Shown here: positions 53,231-64,000 of the stretch, in pieces | Layout of the letters: each line of letters starts with the position of its first letter | Position numbering within the stretch: position 1 is the first letter of the stretch | Source of the DNA: Engraulis encrasicolus | Lineage: Eukaryota; Chordata; Actinopteri; Clupeiformes; Engraulidae | Length of the DNA stretch: 64,000 bases | NCBI RefSeq assembly: GCF_034702125.1 | Contig: NC_085876.1 | Coordinates: 5,186,864-5,250,863, forward strand | Direction of reading: 5' to 3' | The notes under the pieces: generated by a model | Databases searched by the model: none | What the model was told of the DNA's origin: nothing | What the model saw: the letters and a program-made list of their open reading frames with translations, nothing else | Made by a program: the position numbers and the translations under genes

Positions 53231-56200
53231 AGCAAAAATCTCAGCTTAATAACAAGTTTTATTTATTATAACAAATGTAACTGAATCTGTGAAATAAAAC
53301 TACCTAAACAACAGAACTATGCCAAAGAATACATATTGTGGGTCCTCACATAACTGCAGTACAGCAAAAAAGTAATTACAGTAATTAATTAGCCTACTTT
53401 TGTAATGCATTACTGCCCAACACTGTCTACCAGCCAAACTGAAATTTCTCCAGCATTTGGCCAGTTGGCTGGTGTTAATTTAGAGACCTGCTAGATAGTG
53501 CATTGAACCCATGACATCACACTGTGATCCATCAACATTCAGGAACAGATTATAATGAACATAATTGACATCTCAGACTGCAAAGGGTTACAAAGCCATT
53601 TCTAAATCATTGGGTCATCTGCAAACCATGATCAGAGCCATTATCCACAAATAAATAAAATGGAGAAAGCATGATGTAACTTAGTGGTGAACATTTCTAA
53701 TAGTGCTATCACACTAAAATTACCCCCAAGACCACAGTGATGGTGGATCCAAGGATTCAGAAAGGAACACAGAATAACATCTTACCAACTGGAGGTGTTA
53801 ATTACCTCATAAGGAGTTTGCATGACTCAACCATAATAGTCCACGGGCCAGGTGAGATGTCGGTACCACTCAGAGGGGCAAAGGTTGCTTATATTTTTTG
53901 AAAAGATACATGTCTGAAGTTAACATTTTTGTATGATAACCCTTCTGGAAGTACAGCCAAGTTAGGGTTATCAGCCGTCAAAATAACACGCCCCCATCAA
54001 AAATAAAGGTTTTTAAGATGGGTGCCTGTCTGTCTACTGGCCCTTGTTTAAGACATATAGGGATGCTTAATTATGTTATGTGTGGTGTAGTTGCGAAGGG
54101 GAGACTCTGAGCTTTCATCCGACACCTTTCGAGAACATTTTGGTTAAGTATAGCCCTCCCTGCAGCTCTTCAAACATTTACTCAGACACATTTTTTTTCC
54201 ATTTTCGCCGATATCATCTCTTGTCTTTTCATACTGTGGCATCAGGGAGCATCAGAGAGACCTATTTTAAACTCTAAAATACTGTCTTGAGTATCAGGAA
54301 TCTGAAAATGTATCCTTTCACTATGTTATCCCATGTTTAGGGGGTGATTTTCAGTCTTGTATGAGGCATGCCACTTTTTTGTTGCTGTTTTTTTGTGTGC
54401 TAATGTCTCGTATAGTCAGGAGGCAAGGCCTTTTTGAGACAGTCTGCAGTTGGTTATCATAGGCTTGTTATATATCATCAGGGAAGCCGACAGGGGGGGG
54501 ACAAAGGGATGTCTTGTCCCGGGCCCAGGGAGAGAGGGGGGGCAGAATTGGATCCTCATTACATTGTATGTATTGAATTTGGGCGCCTTTCAGATGTCTT
54601 TGTCCCGGGCCCAGCCAAGGCTGTCAGCGGCGCTGTATATCATATGAAAGCTTGGATTGTATAGTATACAGATATGACCATGTATTTGGTGTACCCATTT
54701 GCATAGCAACCTATTTGCATAGCAACGGTTGCCAATTTGTTGTCATGACTGAAACTTAATTATATGTCCAAAATACCTCAAGACGTTTCAACCTTGAAGA
54801 TGAATTTCAGTGGTAACCGCAATATAACTGACTCCCACTTCACTTTTCTTTTTTACACCGCATTGTACATGACCCCACACTACTCTATCAGTTCCATGTA
54901 GTGGTAAACTGGCAACGCTTCTAGGGCCATTCTGCAATTGGTTATCATAGCTCATTATACAACATATTAAAGCTTGGAGTTTGCAGTATATGGGATATTA
55001 TGATATATTTGCTGTACCTATTTGCCTAGCAACGCAGGTAAAGGATTTTCCTTACCAACCAGCATCTATGATACAGTTTCTCAGTGATTCCATTGTGTTA
55101 TGATCCGTGAATCCTGACTACTTGTCCTAATATCAGTGTTGTGATGCAATACATCAAGAGGTTATATACATCTGCTACATATGTGATAATGGCCCATTTG
55201 ATGTTAGTCTTCCAACCAAAATCATAGCAAATGTGTGAGAAATACAATAGGCCTTTAAACACATCATGTCAACTTTAGTAGACATATTGTGTCATGTTAA
55301 ATATGACTTTAAAATGTTCGTCATGTCAGACCTACATGTATCTTAATTTTACATGTGCTTAGCAGCAGAGATGGGAAAAGAGTTGAAGTTGTACTCAAGT
55401 GAGCGTAGGCCTATCTTTCTTAAATCTTACTCGAGGGGTAAGTAAAAGTGATGTACTCATCCAAAATCTGCTCAAGTAAAGGTAAAGTAGTTCAATAAAG
55501 TACTGAACTTAAAATGTAATTTGAAGAAAAATTGTTCCTTGTTACTTTCAATTAGATGTCCTCTAGAGGCCTAAGCCTCTTTTTTGGGTTTTTTTATGGC
55601 TCATTTTGTGACAGGAAAGGATTGGCGAGAGAGAGAGAGGCGGCAGCCTGGTGCCCTATCTAGCAACGGTCCATGCCTAGTCCTTTTGAGATGCTCTTCA
55701 TTTAGTGATTTTGTTTAGTCAATAATGACACATCTGGTGTTCCCAGACAGGCCCTCTTGCAGGAAAACCAGCAGGTCTATCATCTACAAACCTAAAGGCC
55801 AACTTGGGTCTTGGGTAGTAGTTTGAACAGGCAGCACGGCTTTGTTGAATCTGGTATTGAAGACCTAGACTGTATCAGAGGTGTCATGATTTATAGCAAA
55901 ATGTAAAAACTCTCTGTGATATAACACTTGAAGATCATGAAGAAGTTGAACATATTGCAAAGGAAGAGTGAGGGACAATACCATCAGAAAAGTGCAAAAA
56001 GCTCATTGATGAATGCAACACTTGTTTGGAAGCTGTGATTGGCATTGTGCACCCAAATACTACTGGTGAGGACTGTATACTGACCATTCAGAAGACACAA
56101 ATATAATTTCAGCAGGGGATGATTTCTTGGCACACGTTGGGCCCCTTTGTACCAATCAAGCATCATTACAATGCCCCAGTCTACTTGAGCATTGTTGCAG

Positions 56201-56390
56201 GCAGTTAAATGGCTTCTTATGGCAAAAGGGGTAGGCTACAGCCCAGTACCCAGCCCAGTACCAGCCCAGCAAGGTGTACCTAAGTAGCAGGTAAGTAAGT
56301 AGGCCTACATCTTCTTTGTGTATGCATTTTTTCTTTCTAAAGTGGTATGTAGTATACAGTATACAGTTTTATGCACAAGTCAGTATACAG
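53231..56390. other. Intergenic, no gene seen
   Basis: Only short frames. Two blocks around GTCCCGGGCCCAG (54514 and 54602) bracket a repeat-like stretch related to 7470-7520. CCTATTTGCATAGCAACGG and TATTTGCCTAGCAACGCAGG (about 54710 and 55018) suggest a duplicated segment of about 300 bases. Confidence 0.4.
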
Positions 56391-56458
56391 GTGGGATTTC
56401 ATCCTGCAACCCCCTGATCTGATGTCCATCTCCTGAACCACTACGCCATAACTGCCCC
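56391..56458 (-). repeat. tRNA-like SINE head
   Basis: On the - strand GGGGCAGTTATGGCGTAGTG reads like an acceptor stem with an A box (TGGCGTAGTGG). GGTTGCAGGATGAAATCCC is a degenerate B-box/T-arm. The order and spacing are tRNA-like but no functional tRNA is claimed; a tRNA-derived SINE is the likely source. Confidence 0.5.
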
Positions 56459-56591
56459 ATGTGCTGTTACAGTATGTGTAACATGGCTGTTATGTAACTG
56501 TATGAATGCCACAGTTGGTCCTACTCTCTACATTTACAGTACGTGTGCAGGGAGTACTACTCAGTGATATGAGGTTCTGTGCTATTGTAAC

Positions 56592-58375
56592 TGTAACCCC
56601 CGCTTAAGACTGGCTATTGCACCCCTACAGCAGAACCACCAAAAGCAAAGGGAATCCTGATGCAATAACCAGACAGCACAGGTGTTTAGAAGGAAATATA
56701 AAAATACAAATCTTTATTTAACATGTTTAAAAATACCACAGAGGTTGGTCATAAATAACACTTACACAGACAAGGGACTCTAACTAAACCTGGGCGGCGG
56801 CACCAAAGCGTTGGCCTCAATATCACTCGTGAAATGTATAACCACTACAATGCATTTCATATCACTCGTGAAATGTATAACCACTACAATGCATTTCATG
56901 CCACACGAGAAATGTATAACCACTACAACACATAGCTCTCAGAGCCTCAAACGTGTACAAATAAACCTCATGGATCACACTAGTGAATGTACACAACGTG
57001 TCACTATCTAATCACTACCAGGTGATGCACACACTCTATGGAGGCCGTACGCTTTGGATTGACCGCCCGGCCCACGCCAGAAGTAAGAGGTGGGGGGGAC
57101 GGGACACACAAAGACAAAAAAAACAAACAAAAGGAATAAAGAAAAGAAATCCCTCCAACCTGAGGCTCACAGTTGCAACATCTTATTTCTCCAGCCCAGG
57201 TTGGAGGGAGAAACAAAAAAAAACAATAACCCCTATGCACCACTAAAGCAACAAACCTTTCACGCACGCACACACACACACACCCAAAGAACAGCAGCCA
57301 GCAAATAATGTAGTCGCACCGTGGCGCTGTACACAACTGAAACAAAAGAAAAACACACATAAATGAAACATACCCCATTGACCACAATTCTGTGCCCCTC
57401 ATAGTAAAAGGACTTTAACACTTGCCATGTGTTACATTCTGATCATGACAAACGAATACTTAAGTCTCCACACAAAAGTGATTCATTACTACCGAATGGA
57501 CAGACATCAAAAGACGGGTTGCACCCAAACCTACCTATTACTGCAGCTAGAGTTTCACAGATCGTTCCGATGCCAGGATAACTCGTTCACGATAGGCCAG
57601 GTGACTGGGTGAACCCGCAACACAACAGGTGACTGACCAAGAACACAGAATGGCATACATTACTAAAAGCAAGTACCAATATTAAAGGACCATTGGTTGG
57701 TACACTTGGCTACAGTATGCGGCCGATGTGCATACCTGGATTGCTGAAGTAGCCTACTGTAGCTAGGGCTTCCTAGACCAGCCCCCCAAACCAGCGCAAG
57801 GGTAAACACGGCATACAGCAGGTGGCTGGGATAACCACGTTACACAGCAGGTGGCTGGCAAAGGACACAAAGTAGTATACATTATCCAAAGGCTAGCGAC
57901 ATATCTTTAGTCACACACTGAGATGCTTCAATGTACAAAACGCATACCTGCTCAGTTAGAAGCCAGCACACCCCCGGACCTCTTTACAAGAGCTGCGCGG
58001 TAGCGCTACACAGCAAGCCACTAGTCAAAGACATAGGACACACATTACTCAAAGTGAAAGCCTACATATGATTTTAAGTCAAAACGGAGGTCGCTAACAT
58101 ACCTCGATAGTGGCCACAACACTCATGCACTCGACCCAAGCAAACGCCGAGCTAGCAACAGGAAGACAACCGGTGCCAGGACCCCAGGTGCCTATACTAA
58201 TGCCTGTTCCCAACAGACTTACACCTGACGTATTTGCGCCCGCCCACCCATTCAATTATCTACGAAGGGGGAAGTAAACTGGAATAAGTGAGAAGTATAC
58301 CAAGTAGTGATGATAGTAATAAAGAAAAGATGTGCACTAACATAAAAGAAAATAGGCACATATCCCCAGCTTACA
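56592..58375 (-). repeat. 3' LTR of Gypsy element 2, 1784 bp
   Basis: On the - strand it runs from TGTAAGCTGGGGATATG to GGGGGTTACA. Read on the + strand it includes a 39-base tandem repeat (ATCACTCGTGAAATGTATAA..., units at 56822, 56861, 56900). AATAAA on the - strand (56713-56718) lies near the LTR 3' end. CAGCAGGTGGCTGG motifs repeat at 57817-57855. It is unusually long for a fish Gypsy LTR. Confidence 0.9.
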
Positions 58376-58396
58376 ATCCACCCCCTCCAACTGAAT
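58376..58396 (-). other. Polypurine tract of Gypsy element 2
   Basis: On the - strand GTTGGAGGGGGTGGAT lies directly before the TGTAAG start of the 3' LTR. Confidence 0.75.
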
Positions 58397-58422
58397 CGGC
58401 GGCCCGACGATAGCACTTTACT

Positions 58423-61400
58423 CTAATCTTCGCCGTGTGAGTGGCTTCCTCCCTCTCCAGTGACAGCAAGCCCCCGAGGTAGTCGGAACGGATTTGGATG
58501 CTGGCCCGCTGTAGTCCTCGTGGAGCGTCTCAGTGGCAGAGACTCTCCCTCTGACAATGCATCGTCATCCCCACTAGGAGTCCCGGGTGGCTCTAGTTCT
58601 GACTGAGGTTCTTCATGGTAGACCATCACCACACCTTCAGGTTCTATTTTCTCAGGGCTGATAGGGTCACTTGCAGGACTTCGACCACTGCTGTGGACCC
58701 TCCTCTGTACTGCAGGCATTCTCTCGGTCTCTGGTCGTACTCCTTCAGGGACTGCTCTCAACTCTGACCTGTGGACCTGTCGCAGCGGTCCTTCTTGTCC
58801 CAATGGGGCCAGTGTGTACACCACCCCTGTTGCAGAAGGGGCACGTACCACTTGAAAGACTTGGGGGCTCCAGTGATCTTGTATTTTGTTCCGCCCCTGC
58901 ACATGGTTCCGCATATATACGAGCTGTCCCTCTTCCAACCCTGCATCATTTGCCTGGTCGTTGTGCTTCTGATTCCTTCTGCGTGCCACCTCCTCTGCTC
59001 TTTGTTTGACATGCTGCCAAGTCATCTGGGCACTCTGCCGGTGTCTTGCAATCCATTCCTCCAGAGGCTCAGCATCCTGAACAGTTCCTGGGGCAGTCCC
59101 ATTGTCACCCAATAGGAAATCAATGGGCAACCTGGGGTGGTGTCCAAACATAAGGTAATACGGCGTGTGCCCGGTGGTTGGATGGGGGGTAGTATTGTAT
59201 GCGAATGTCAGCTGAGGCAGGTGGTGCGGCCAGTGTCGCTTTTCATCCAAGGGTAACGTGCGCAACAGGTCGTGGAGTGTACGGTTAAACCGTTCACACT
59301 GCCCATTCCCTTGTGGATGGTACGGTGTAGTTCTACTCTTCTGGATACCATACATCTGACAAAGCTGCTGTACTAATCTACTCTCAAAATTTCTCCCCTG
59401 ATCGGAATGCAAGCGTGCAGGTGGGCCAAATCGGTAGAACCATTGCTGAATTAAAGCACGGGCCACAGTGTTTGCCTTTTGGTCCTTTGTGGGAATTGCT
59501 TGAGAGTACTTGGTGAATATGTCAGTAAGGACCAAAACATTCTCCCTACCATCACTGGCTGGTTCTAACACTGTGAAGTCAATGGCCAGTATCTCGTTGG
59601 GTTGACTGGCTTGCATGGTGCCCCAGTAGGGACGGACTTTAGGCCGGGCTGCTTTACCTAATATGCATCTGTGACATTTGACACACCAGTCCTCTGCATC
59701 CCGGGTCATGCTTGGCCAGAAACACCGGCTACGCAACAGCTCAAGAGTTCGCTCAGCACCCGGGTGCCCGTGGTCATCATGGACGCTGCGGAGGACTTCG
59801 TCCTTGAGGCACTGTGGGAGCACTAGCTGGTATATCTCGGGCCCTCCCCCCGATTCGCAGACCAGCCGGTACAGCCGACCTTCCTGCTCCACTAAGCGGT
59901 CCCACTGACGAAGTAGCTTTTTGCTCAAGCCAGACAGCATGCCTCTTTCCTCCTTCCTGGGACGCCGCCCCTCTCTGTGATATTTGAGCACTGGCCCAAT
60001 GACTGGATCATTCTCCTGCAGCATGCCTATATCCTGCACGGTCCGTTCTGGGAAGGCGACCACCTCAGCACATCGAGCTTCGGAGGCAGGTAGCTGACTA
60101 GAACTGGCTAATGGCAACGTTGGGACCTCCGTGCCCCAGGCAAAGCGTTCCAGGTATTGCCGGGATAGCGCGTCCGCATTCTGGTTGCTTCTCCCGGGGC
60201 GGTATTTGATCGTAAAGTTGAAGGACGCCAATTGCGAAGCCCACCGTTGCTCCGTTGCCCCTAACTTGGCTGTCTGAAGGTGGCTTAAGGGGTTGTTATC
60301 GGTAAGAATAGTAAAATGGTTCCCAAGCAGATACTCACGAAACTTTTCCGTAACTGCCCATTTCACTGCTAGCAACTCGAGCTTCATCGAGCTGTAGTTC
60401 TCCATGTTTTTCTCAGTTGGTCTCAACCCCCTACTGGCATAGGCTACTGGCCGAACTCTCCCTTCATGTTCTTGAGACAGGATAGCGCCCAACCCCCCAT
60501 GACTAGCATCAACTTCTAAGATAAAGGGCTTTTTAAAATCTGCGTAAGCTAGTACAGGTGCAGAGGTGAGCTTTTCTTTTAAGGAGCAAAACGACTGTTC
60601 GCAGTCCTCGTTCCAGGCTGCCGCAAGTGGGACTGGAGGGGTTTTTCCCTTTCGCCGTGGTCCACTAAGCTTGCCTACAAGATGGTGCAATGGGGCAGCA
60701 AGCTTTGAAAATCCTTGCACAAATCTTCGATAGTAGCTTGCAAAGCCTAAAAAGGACCGCAGTTCAGCTAAATGCCCTGGACGCTTCCAGTCCTTCACCA
60801 CCTCAATCTTCTTTGGATCCGTCGACACCCCCTCCGACGAGACGACGTGGCCTAAGTAGTTTACTTGGTGTTGAAAGAAACTACATTTTGACAACTTGAC
60901 TTTGAGACCTTGCTTTTGCAGTCTGGAGAACACTTCCCCTAATCGCTCAAGATGCTGTTGTATCGTGGTGGAATAGACGATGACGTCGTCCAAAAACAGA
61001 AGAACGGACTGGTAGCGGCAGTCCCCGAACATTCGTTCCATTAGCCGCTGAAATGTCCCAGGGGCATTGCAGAGTCCAAACGGCATGCGGTTAAACTCAA
61101 ACAGCCCGAATGGAGTGCAAAAGGCCGTCTTGGCTTTGTCACCCTCTGCCACTGGGACTTGATTATAACCGCTTGCCAGGTCCAAAGTAGAGAACCATTT
61201 TGCCCCAGACAAAGCATCTAATGACTCTTCAATTCTAGGCAGTGGGTATGCGTCACGCCGGGTCTTCGCATTGAGTTGCCGATAATCCACACAGAGGCGA
61301 AGACTTCCATCTTTCTTAGTGACAAGGACTATTGGGGAGGAATAAGGGCTACTGCTTTCTCTGATAACCTGGCTATCCAAAAGTTGTTGGATGTGTGCCT

Positions 61401-62511
61401 TTACAGTCTCATACTGAGAGGGCGGTATTCGTCGATAAGGCTGGCGGACAGGTGCCTCATCCAACAATGGAATTTCGTGGGTAATCAAGGAAGTGCAGCC
61501 CAGGTCGCCATCACCTCGGGAGAAAATGTCCTTGTACTGAGCAAAAAGGGTCTTCGCTTGTGAGACTTGCGGTTCTGTCAGTTTCTCAAAGTCAGGAAAT
61601 GGTAAGTCAGGAGCACTGGAACCTGTGACTACTTGTTGAGTAGAGATGTACACACAGTCCTCCTCTATGCTGTGATCCACTGCAAAAGGTGTGGCTCCGG
61701 TTGACAAAACTGTTACCGGTTCTACAGTGCCGATGACTTGGCGTGGGGGAAGCCATACCTCCATGCAGCTGACGTTGACGATGGGGGCATATAAGCGACC
61801 TTTCTTGGCAGTAAGAAGGGCGGGGGACACCAGGAGGCCTTCAGGCAGCTGCCCATCTTCAAAGCCCAAAGGCTCCAACAGGAACTCTGCGGACTCGATC
61901 TGGGGGCAGGTCACGGGGACCATGTACAGAGCACCTGCCCCAATGCAGATAGAGGATTTCCCTCCGATTTTGACCTTGTGTGGCTTGGGGGCGTTCATAA
62001 CGGCCTGGATCTTCTCGCACTGCTTCAAAGCACGCAGGGCTGCCGGGGCCGCCAATTCAACCGGAGGGGAATGGAAAAGCTGAGGACCATGCTGTTCAAA
62101 AAGAATATCATAACACTCCCCGAGTATGTTCATACCTAGAATGCCAGGTGTTACCTTCTTACGGTCTCGGAGGGTCAACTCTTCAGGGTCCCTTACCACC
62201 AATATTCCCCTCCCAGGTATGCGTTGCCCCAAGACTACTACATCCATCTCAATATAACCAGTGTAAGGTATATCTAACCCATTAGCTGCTCTGAGACTCA
62301 ACCAATTACACTCTCTCTTTTGCAAATGAGAAAAATGTTGCTTAAAAAAGCTTTCTGTTATCGTTGTCACCATTGATCCTGTATCAACAAGGCAGGGAAC
62401 TTGTACACCCCCCATAGTTACACTTAACACCGGACAATTTCCCACTAATTGATTGAAAGACGAAGGACATGCAGAGCCAGAGTCACGCCCTCCCAGTGTG
62501 TGGCTCTGCAC
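58423..62511 (-). CDS. Gypsy element 2 pol polyprotein
   Basis: A long open frame of 1362 codons, uninterrupted. Domains in order: aspartic protease with LVDTGS at about 42-46; reverse transcriptase with FLDD near 506-509; RNase H with EVDAS; integrase zinc-binding HH-CC; catalytic D, D, E near 976, 1036 and 1066; a C-terminal GPY/F-like module (DHWSPQVFQVV, VYTLAP); and a polar tail. The frame as given starts at a GTG. In-frame sequence is open back to a TAG near 62540, so it is more likely entered by ribosomal frameshift from gag, whose stop at 62523 overlaps it. Apparently intact, so possibly still able to supply enzymes. It has no env. Confidence 0.9.
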   Translation of the reverse strand: MQSHTLGGRDSGSACPSSFNQLVGNCPVLSVTMGGVQVPCLVDTGSMVTTITESFFKQHFSHLQKRECNWLSLRAANGLDIPYTGYIEMDVVVLGQRIPGRGILVVRDPEELTLRDRKKVTPGILGMNILGECYDILFEQHGPQLFHSPPVELAAPAALRALKQCEKIQAVMNAPKPHKVKIGGKSSICIGAGALYMVPVTCPQIESAEFLLEPLGFEDGQLPEGLLVSPALLTAKKGRLYAPIVNVSCMEVWLPPRQVIGTVEPVTVLSTGATPFAVDHSIEEDCVYISTQQVVTGSSAPDLPFPDFEKLTEPQVSQAKTLFAQYKDIFSRGDGDLGCTSLITHEIPLLDEAPVRQPYRRIPPSQYETVKAHIQQLLDSQVIRESSSPYSSPIVLVTKKDGSLRLCVDYRQLNAKTRRDAYPLPRIEESLDALSGAKWFSTLDLASGYNQVPVAEGDKAKTAFCTPFGLFEFNRMPFGLCNAPGTFQRLMERMFGDCRYQSVLLFLDDVIVYSTTIQQHLERLGEVFSRLQKQGLKVKLSKCSFFQHQVNYLGHVVSSEGVSTDPKKIEVVKDWKRPGHLAELRSFLGFASYYRRFVQGFSKLAAPLHHLVGKLSGPRRKGKTPPVPLAAAWNEDCEQSFCSLKEKLTSAPVLAYADFKKPFILEVDASHGGLGAILSQEHEGRVRPVAYASRGLRPTEKNMENYSSMKLELLAVKWAVTEKFREYLLGNHFTILTDNNPLSHLQTAKLGATEQRWASQLASFNFTIKYRPGRSNQNADALSRQYLERFAWGTEVPTLPLASSSQLPASEARCAEVVAFPERTVQDIGMLQENDPVIGPVLKYHREGRRPRKEERGMLSGLSKKLLRQWDRLVEQEGRLYRLVCESGGGPEIYQLVLPQCLKDEVLRSVHDDHGHPGAERTLELLRSRCFWPSMTRDAEDWCVKCHRCILGKAARPKVRPYWGTMQASQPNEILAIDFTVLEPASDGRENVLVLTDIFTKYSQAIPTKDQKANTVARALIQQWFYRFGPPARLHSDQGRNFESRLVQQLCQMYGIQKSRTTPYHPQGNGQCERFNRTLHDLLRTLPLDEKRHWPHHLPQLTFAYNTTPHPTTGHTPYYLMFGHHPRLPIDFLLGDNGTAPGTVQDAEPLEEWIARHRQSAQMTWQHVKQRAEEVARRRNQKHNDQANDAGLEEGQLVYMRNHVQGRNKIQDHWSPQVFQVVRAPSATGVVYTLAPLGQEGPLRQVHRSELRAVPEGVRPETERMPAVQRRVHSSGRSPASDPISPEKIEPEGVVMVYHEEPQSELEPPGTPSGDDDALSEGESLPLRRSTRTTAGQHPNPFRLPRGLAVTGEGGSHSHGED

Positions 62512-62522
62512 ACTGGGGGTGT

Positions 62523-63606
62523 CTAGTTTCCCGACTGGCTAGTGGAGGCATGAACTTGGGTAGGCGGCTGGCTAGCAGAATTTTCCGAAGGAGCACGGGG
62601 GGCAGACATAGAATTGCTTAGCGCGGGAGCTGACGGGCAAAATCGAGCAATGTGACCTGGCTTTCCACATCGGAAGCAAATAGGCTGGCCGTCTGGAGCG
62701 CGCTTTAAAGCGCCCCCCTCGATATGACTGACCAACAGGGGTTTTGTTGGAGGGTTGGCCAAGGTGTTTAATCAGCGTATCTAACTGGGATTGTTGTTTG
62801 AGAACTATATTCTTCAGTTCTGCCAAATCAGATGTTTGGGCTACAGTAGCCTCACACTGAGACGCGTACTGCGCTTCACTTGCCCGTGACGGAACATGGG
62901 TTTTCTTTTCACGACCAGAGTTGCCCTCCTCCACCCACCTGATTGCCTCCCCTCGTACATCCAAAAGGGTCAATTCTGCTTCAGCCCGCACCCGCCTCTT
63001 TAGTTCCCGCCGTAATGTATGATCATGGACATTTTCACAAAATTGATCTCTCAACACTATGTCTGGGTTAGCAATTGCACCACTCTTGGACTGTTTAACT
63101 TTTTCCATAAGCTCCATTAATGCATGCGAGAACTCGAATAGTGACTCACTTTCTTGCTGCTTCCGATCAAAGAATCGCTGCTGCCAAAACACATACGATT
63201 TCGAACATCCATACACTTCCTTTAGAACCTTAATAATTTCTGTAGGGTTTTCTCTGATCGTTGTAGGTCGGTATTTGATTTCATTGCGGGCTTCGCCCTC
63301 TAAATGATCATATAAGAACAAGGCCTTCTCTAACTCCGACATGTGTCTTGAGCGAATACAACTCTGTGCTTCTTCAACCCATTCTTCAACACATAATGAC
63401 CCTGTTCCCATAGACCCAGAGAATTTAGGGCACCGCCTTTCCCTGGGCAGGTAGATGGCCTGCTCTCGTCGTACAGATTGAGCAGCATTGGCATCACTAG
63501 TACCTCCATTTTGAGTGTTAGAAAGTCTCTGGTTCTCAACTTGAAGCCGGTTCACTTGTTCCCGTAGCTGCTGTAACTCCATCTCGGCTTCCTCGCCGCT
63601 TGACAT
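62523..63606 (-). pseudogene. Gypsy element 2 gag, with a frame change before the zinc knuckle
   Basis: The start ATG is at 63606, after a short leader. Residues about 5-35 are a leucine/glutamine coiled-coil (ELQQLREQVNRLQVENQRL). A capsid-like region follows (EEWVEEAQSCIRSRHM; LFLYDHLEGEAR), as in Gypsy/PNMA-type gag. The only CCHC knuckle, CFRCGKPGHIARFC (62637-62678), lies in another frame (62762-62523). The frames meet at a C6 run on the + strand (62713-62718), so a one-base indel there is the likely break. Without it the first frame ends at 62572. Confidence 0.85.
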
Positions 63607-63727
63607 CCTGTTGCCAGCTGCTGTTCTTTACACACAAACACACACACACACACACTCAGCCCTATCCTTTATGACCAACCTATTGGTACAAAACAAAAAG
63701 AAAAGTAACAGAAAAAAATAAAGAAAA

Positions 63728-63748
63728 TCTCTGCAGACTACGCCAAGT
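63728..63748 (-). other. Primer binding site candidate of Gypsy element 2
   Basis: On the - strand TTGGCGTAGTCTGCAGAG begins 3 bases after the TTACA end of the 5' LTR. The TGGCG start fits pairing with a tRNA 3' end; the tRNA is not assigned. Confidence 0.5.
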
Positions 63749-64000
63749 TGTAACCCCCGCTTAAGACTGGCTATTGCACCCCTACAGCAGAACCACCAAA
63801 AGCAAAGGGAATCCTGATGCAATAACCAGACAGCACAGGTGTTTAGAAGGAAATATAAAAATACAAATCTTTATTTAACATGTTTAAAAATACCACAGAG
63901 GTTGGTCATAAATAACACTTACACAGACAAGGGACTCTAACTAAACCTGGGCGGCGGCACCAAAGCGTTGGCCTCAATATCACTCGTGAAATGTATAACC
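63749..64000 (-). repeat. 5' LTR of Gypsy element 2 (partial)
   Basis: Matches 56592-56843 without a difference that I can see. The rest, about 1.5 kb, lies beyond the window. Confidence 0.95.

Larger units (their letters stand above)
56592..64000 (-). mobile_element. Ty3/Gypsy LTR retrotransposon 2, 5' LTR cut by window edge
   Basis: The 3' LTR (56592-58375), pol (58423-62511), gag (62523-63606) and the start of the 5' LTR (63749 onwards) lie in the right order on the - strand. The first 252 bases of the two LTRs, as read on the + strand, look identical by eye, which suggests recent insertion. The left flank is GTAAC (56587-56591); its partner would be beyond the window. Confidence 0.95.

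Noticed and set aside
57004..57402. 132-codon frame in the long LTR
   Set aside because: Hydrophobic low-complexity peptide on the LTR strand; no start context or domain, and LTR sequence is not expected to code.

Overview
This window is vertebrate nuclear DNA, most probably from a teleost fish. It has long GT-AG introns, long (TG)n/(CA)n microsatellites, L2, Tc1/mariner, hAT and Ty3/Gypsy remains, and two genes with clear vertebrate orthologues. Nothing in it looks bacterial: no operons, no ribosome binding sites, no CRISPR. The species cannot be fixed from the sequence alone.

Two host genes are resolved exon by exon, both on the + strand. pex11b (3072-6716, 4 exons, 278 codons) encodes a peroxisome membrane-shaping protein. 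thrap3 (39404-50682, 10 coding exons, 938 codons, probable non-coding first exon near 37100) encodes an RS-domain nuclear speckle protein of the THRAP3/BCLAF1 family. A weak candidate for the last exon of a third + strand gene lies at 1203-1258, with an AATAAA at 1388.

Between and around the genes the DNA is almost wholly transposon-derived, often nested. Between 15920 and 24895 one hAT-like element holds several others; one of these is itself split by a complete Gypsy retroelement (17506-22164, 5-bp target duplication, broken by one frameshift). An inverted-repeat element at 11683-14001 carries THAP and YqaJ-nuclease remnants pointing at each other. A roughly 870-bp repeat occurs three times (4185, 25995 interrupted, 31826). 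An element with perfect 31-bp ends and a perfect 8-bp target duplication (29265-31695) contains a second element headed by a 147-bp palindrome. A relative with the same layout but unrelated palindrome arms sits in a thrap3 intron (44505-45004). A 1.8-kb element at 34085-35917 carries a 140-bp satellite in a 280-bp dimer pattern. From 56592 to the right edge runs a second Gypsy element, on the - strand, with 1.78-kb LTRs; its 5' LTR is cut by the window end.

The most unusual signals are: three decayed partial copies of pex11b exon 3, with acceptor-like sites, inside the preceding intron; a (TG)46 tract directly against the true exon 3 acceptor; the pair of hairpin-headed elements with interchangeable-looking arms; and the THAP/YqaJ element with perfect 35-bp inverted repeats. 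The two host genes are not known to work in one pathway; their proximity is only a matter of synteny.
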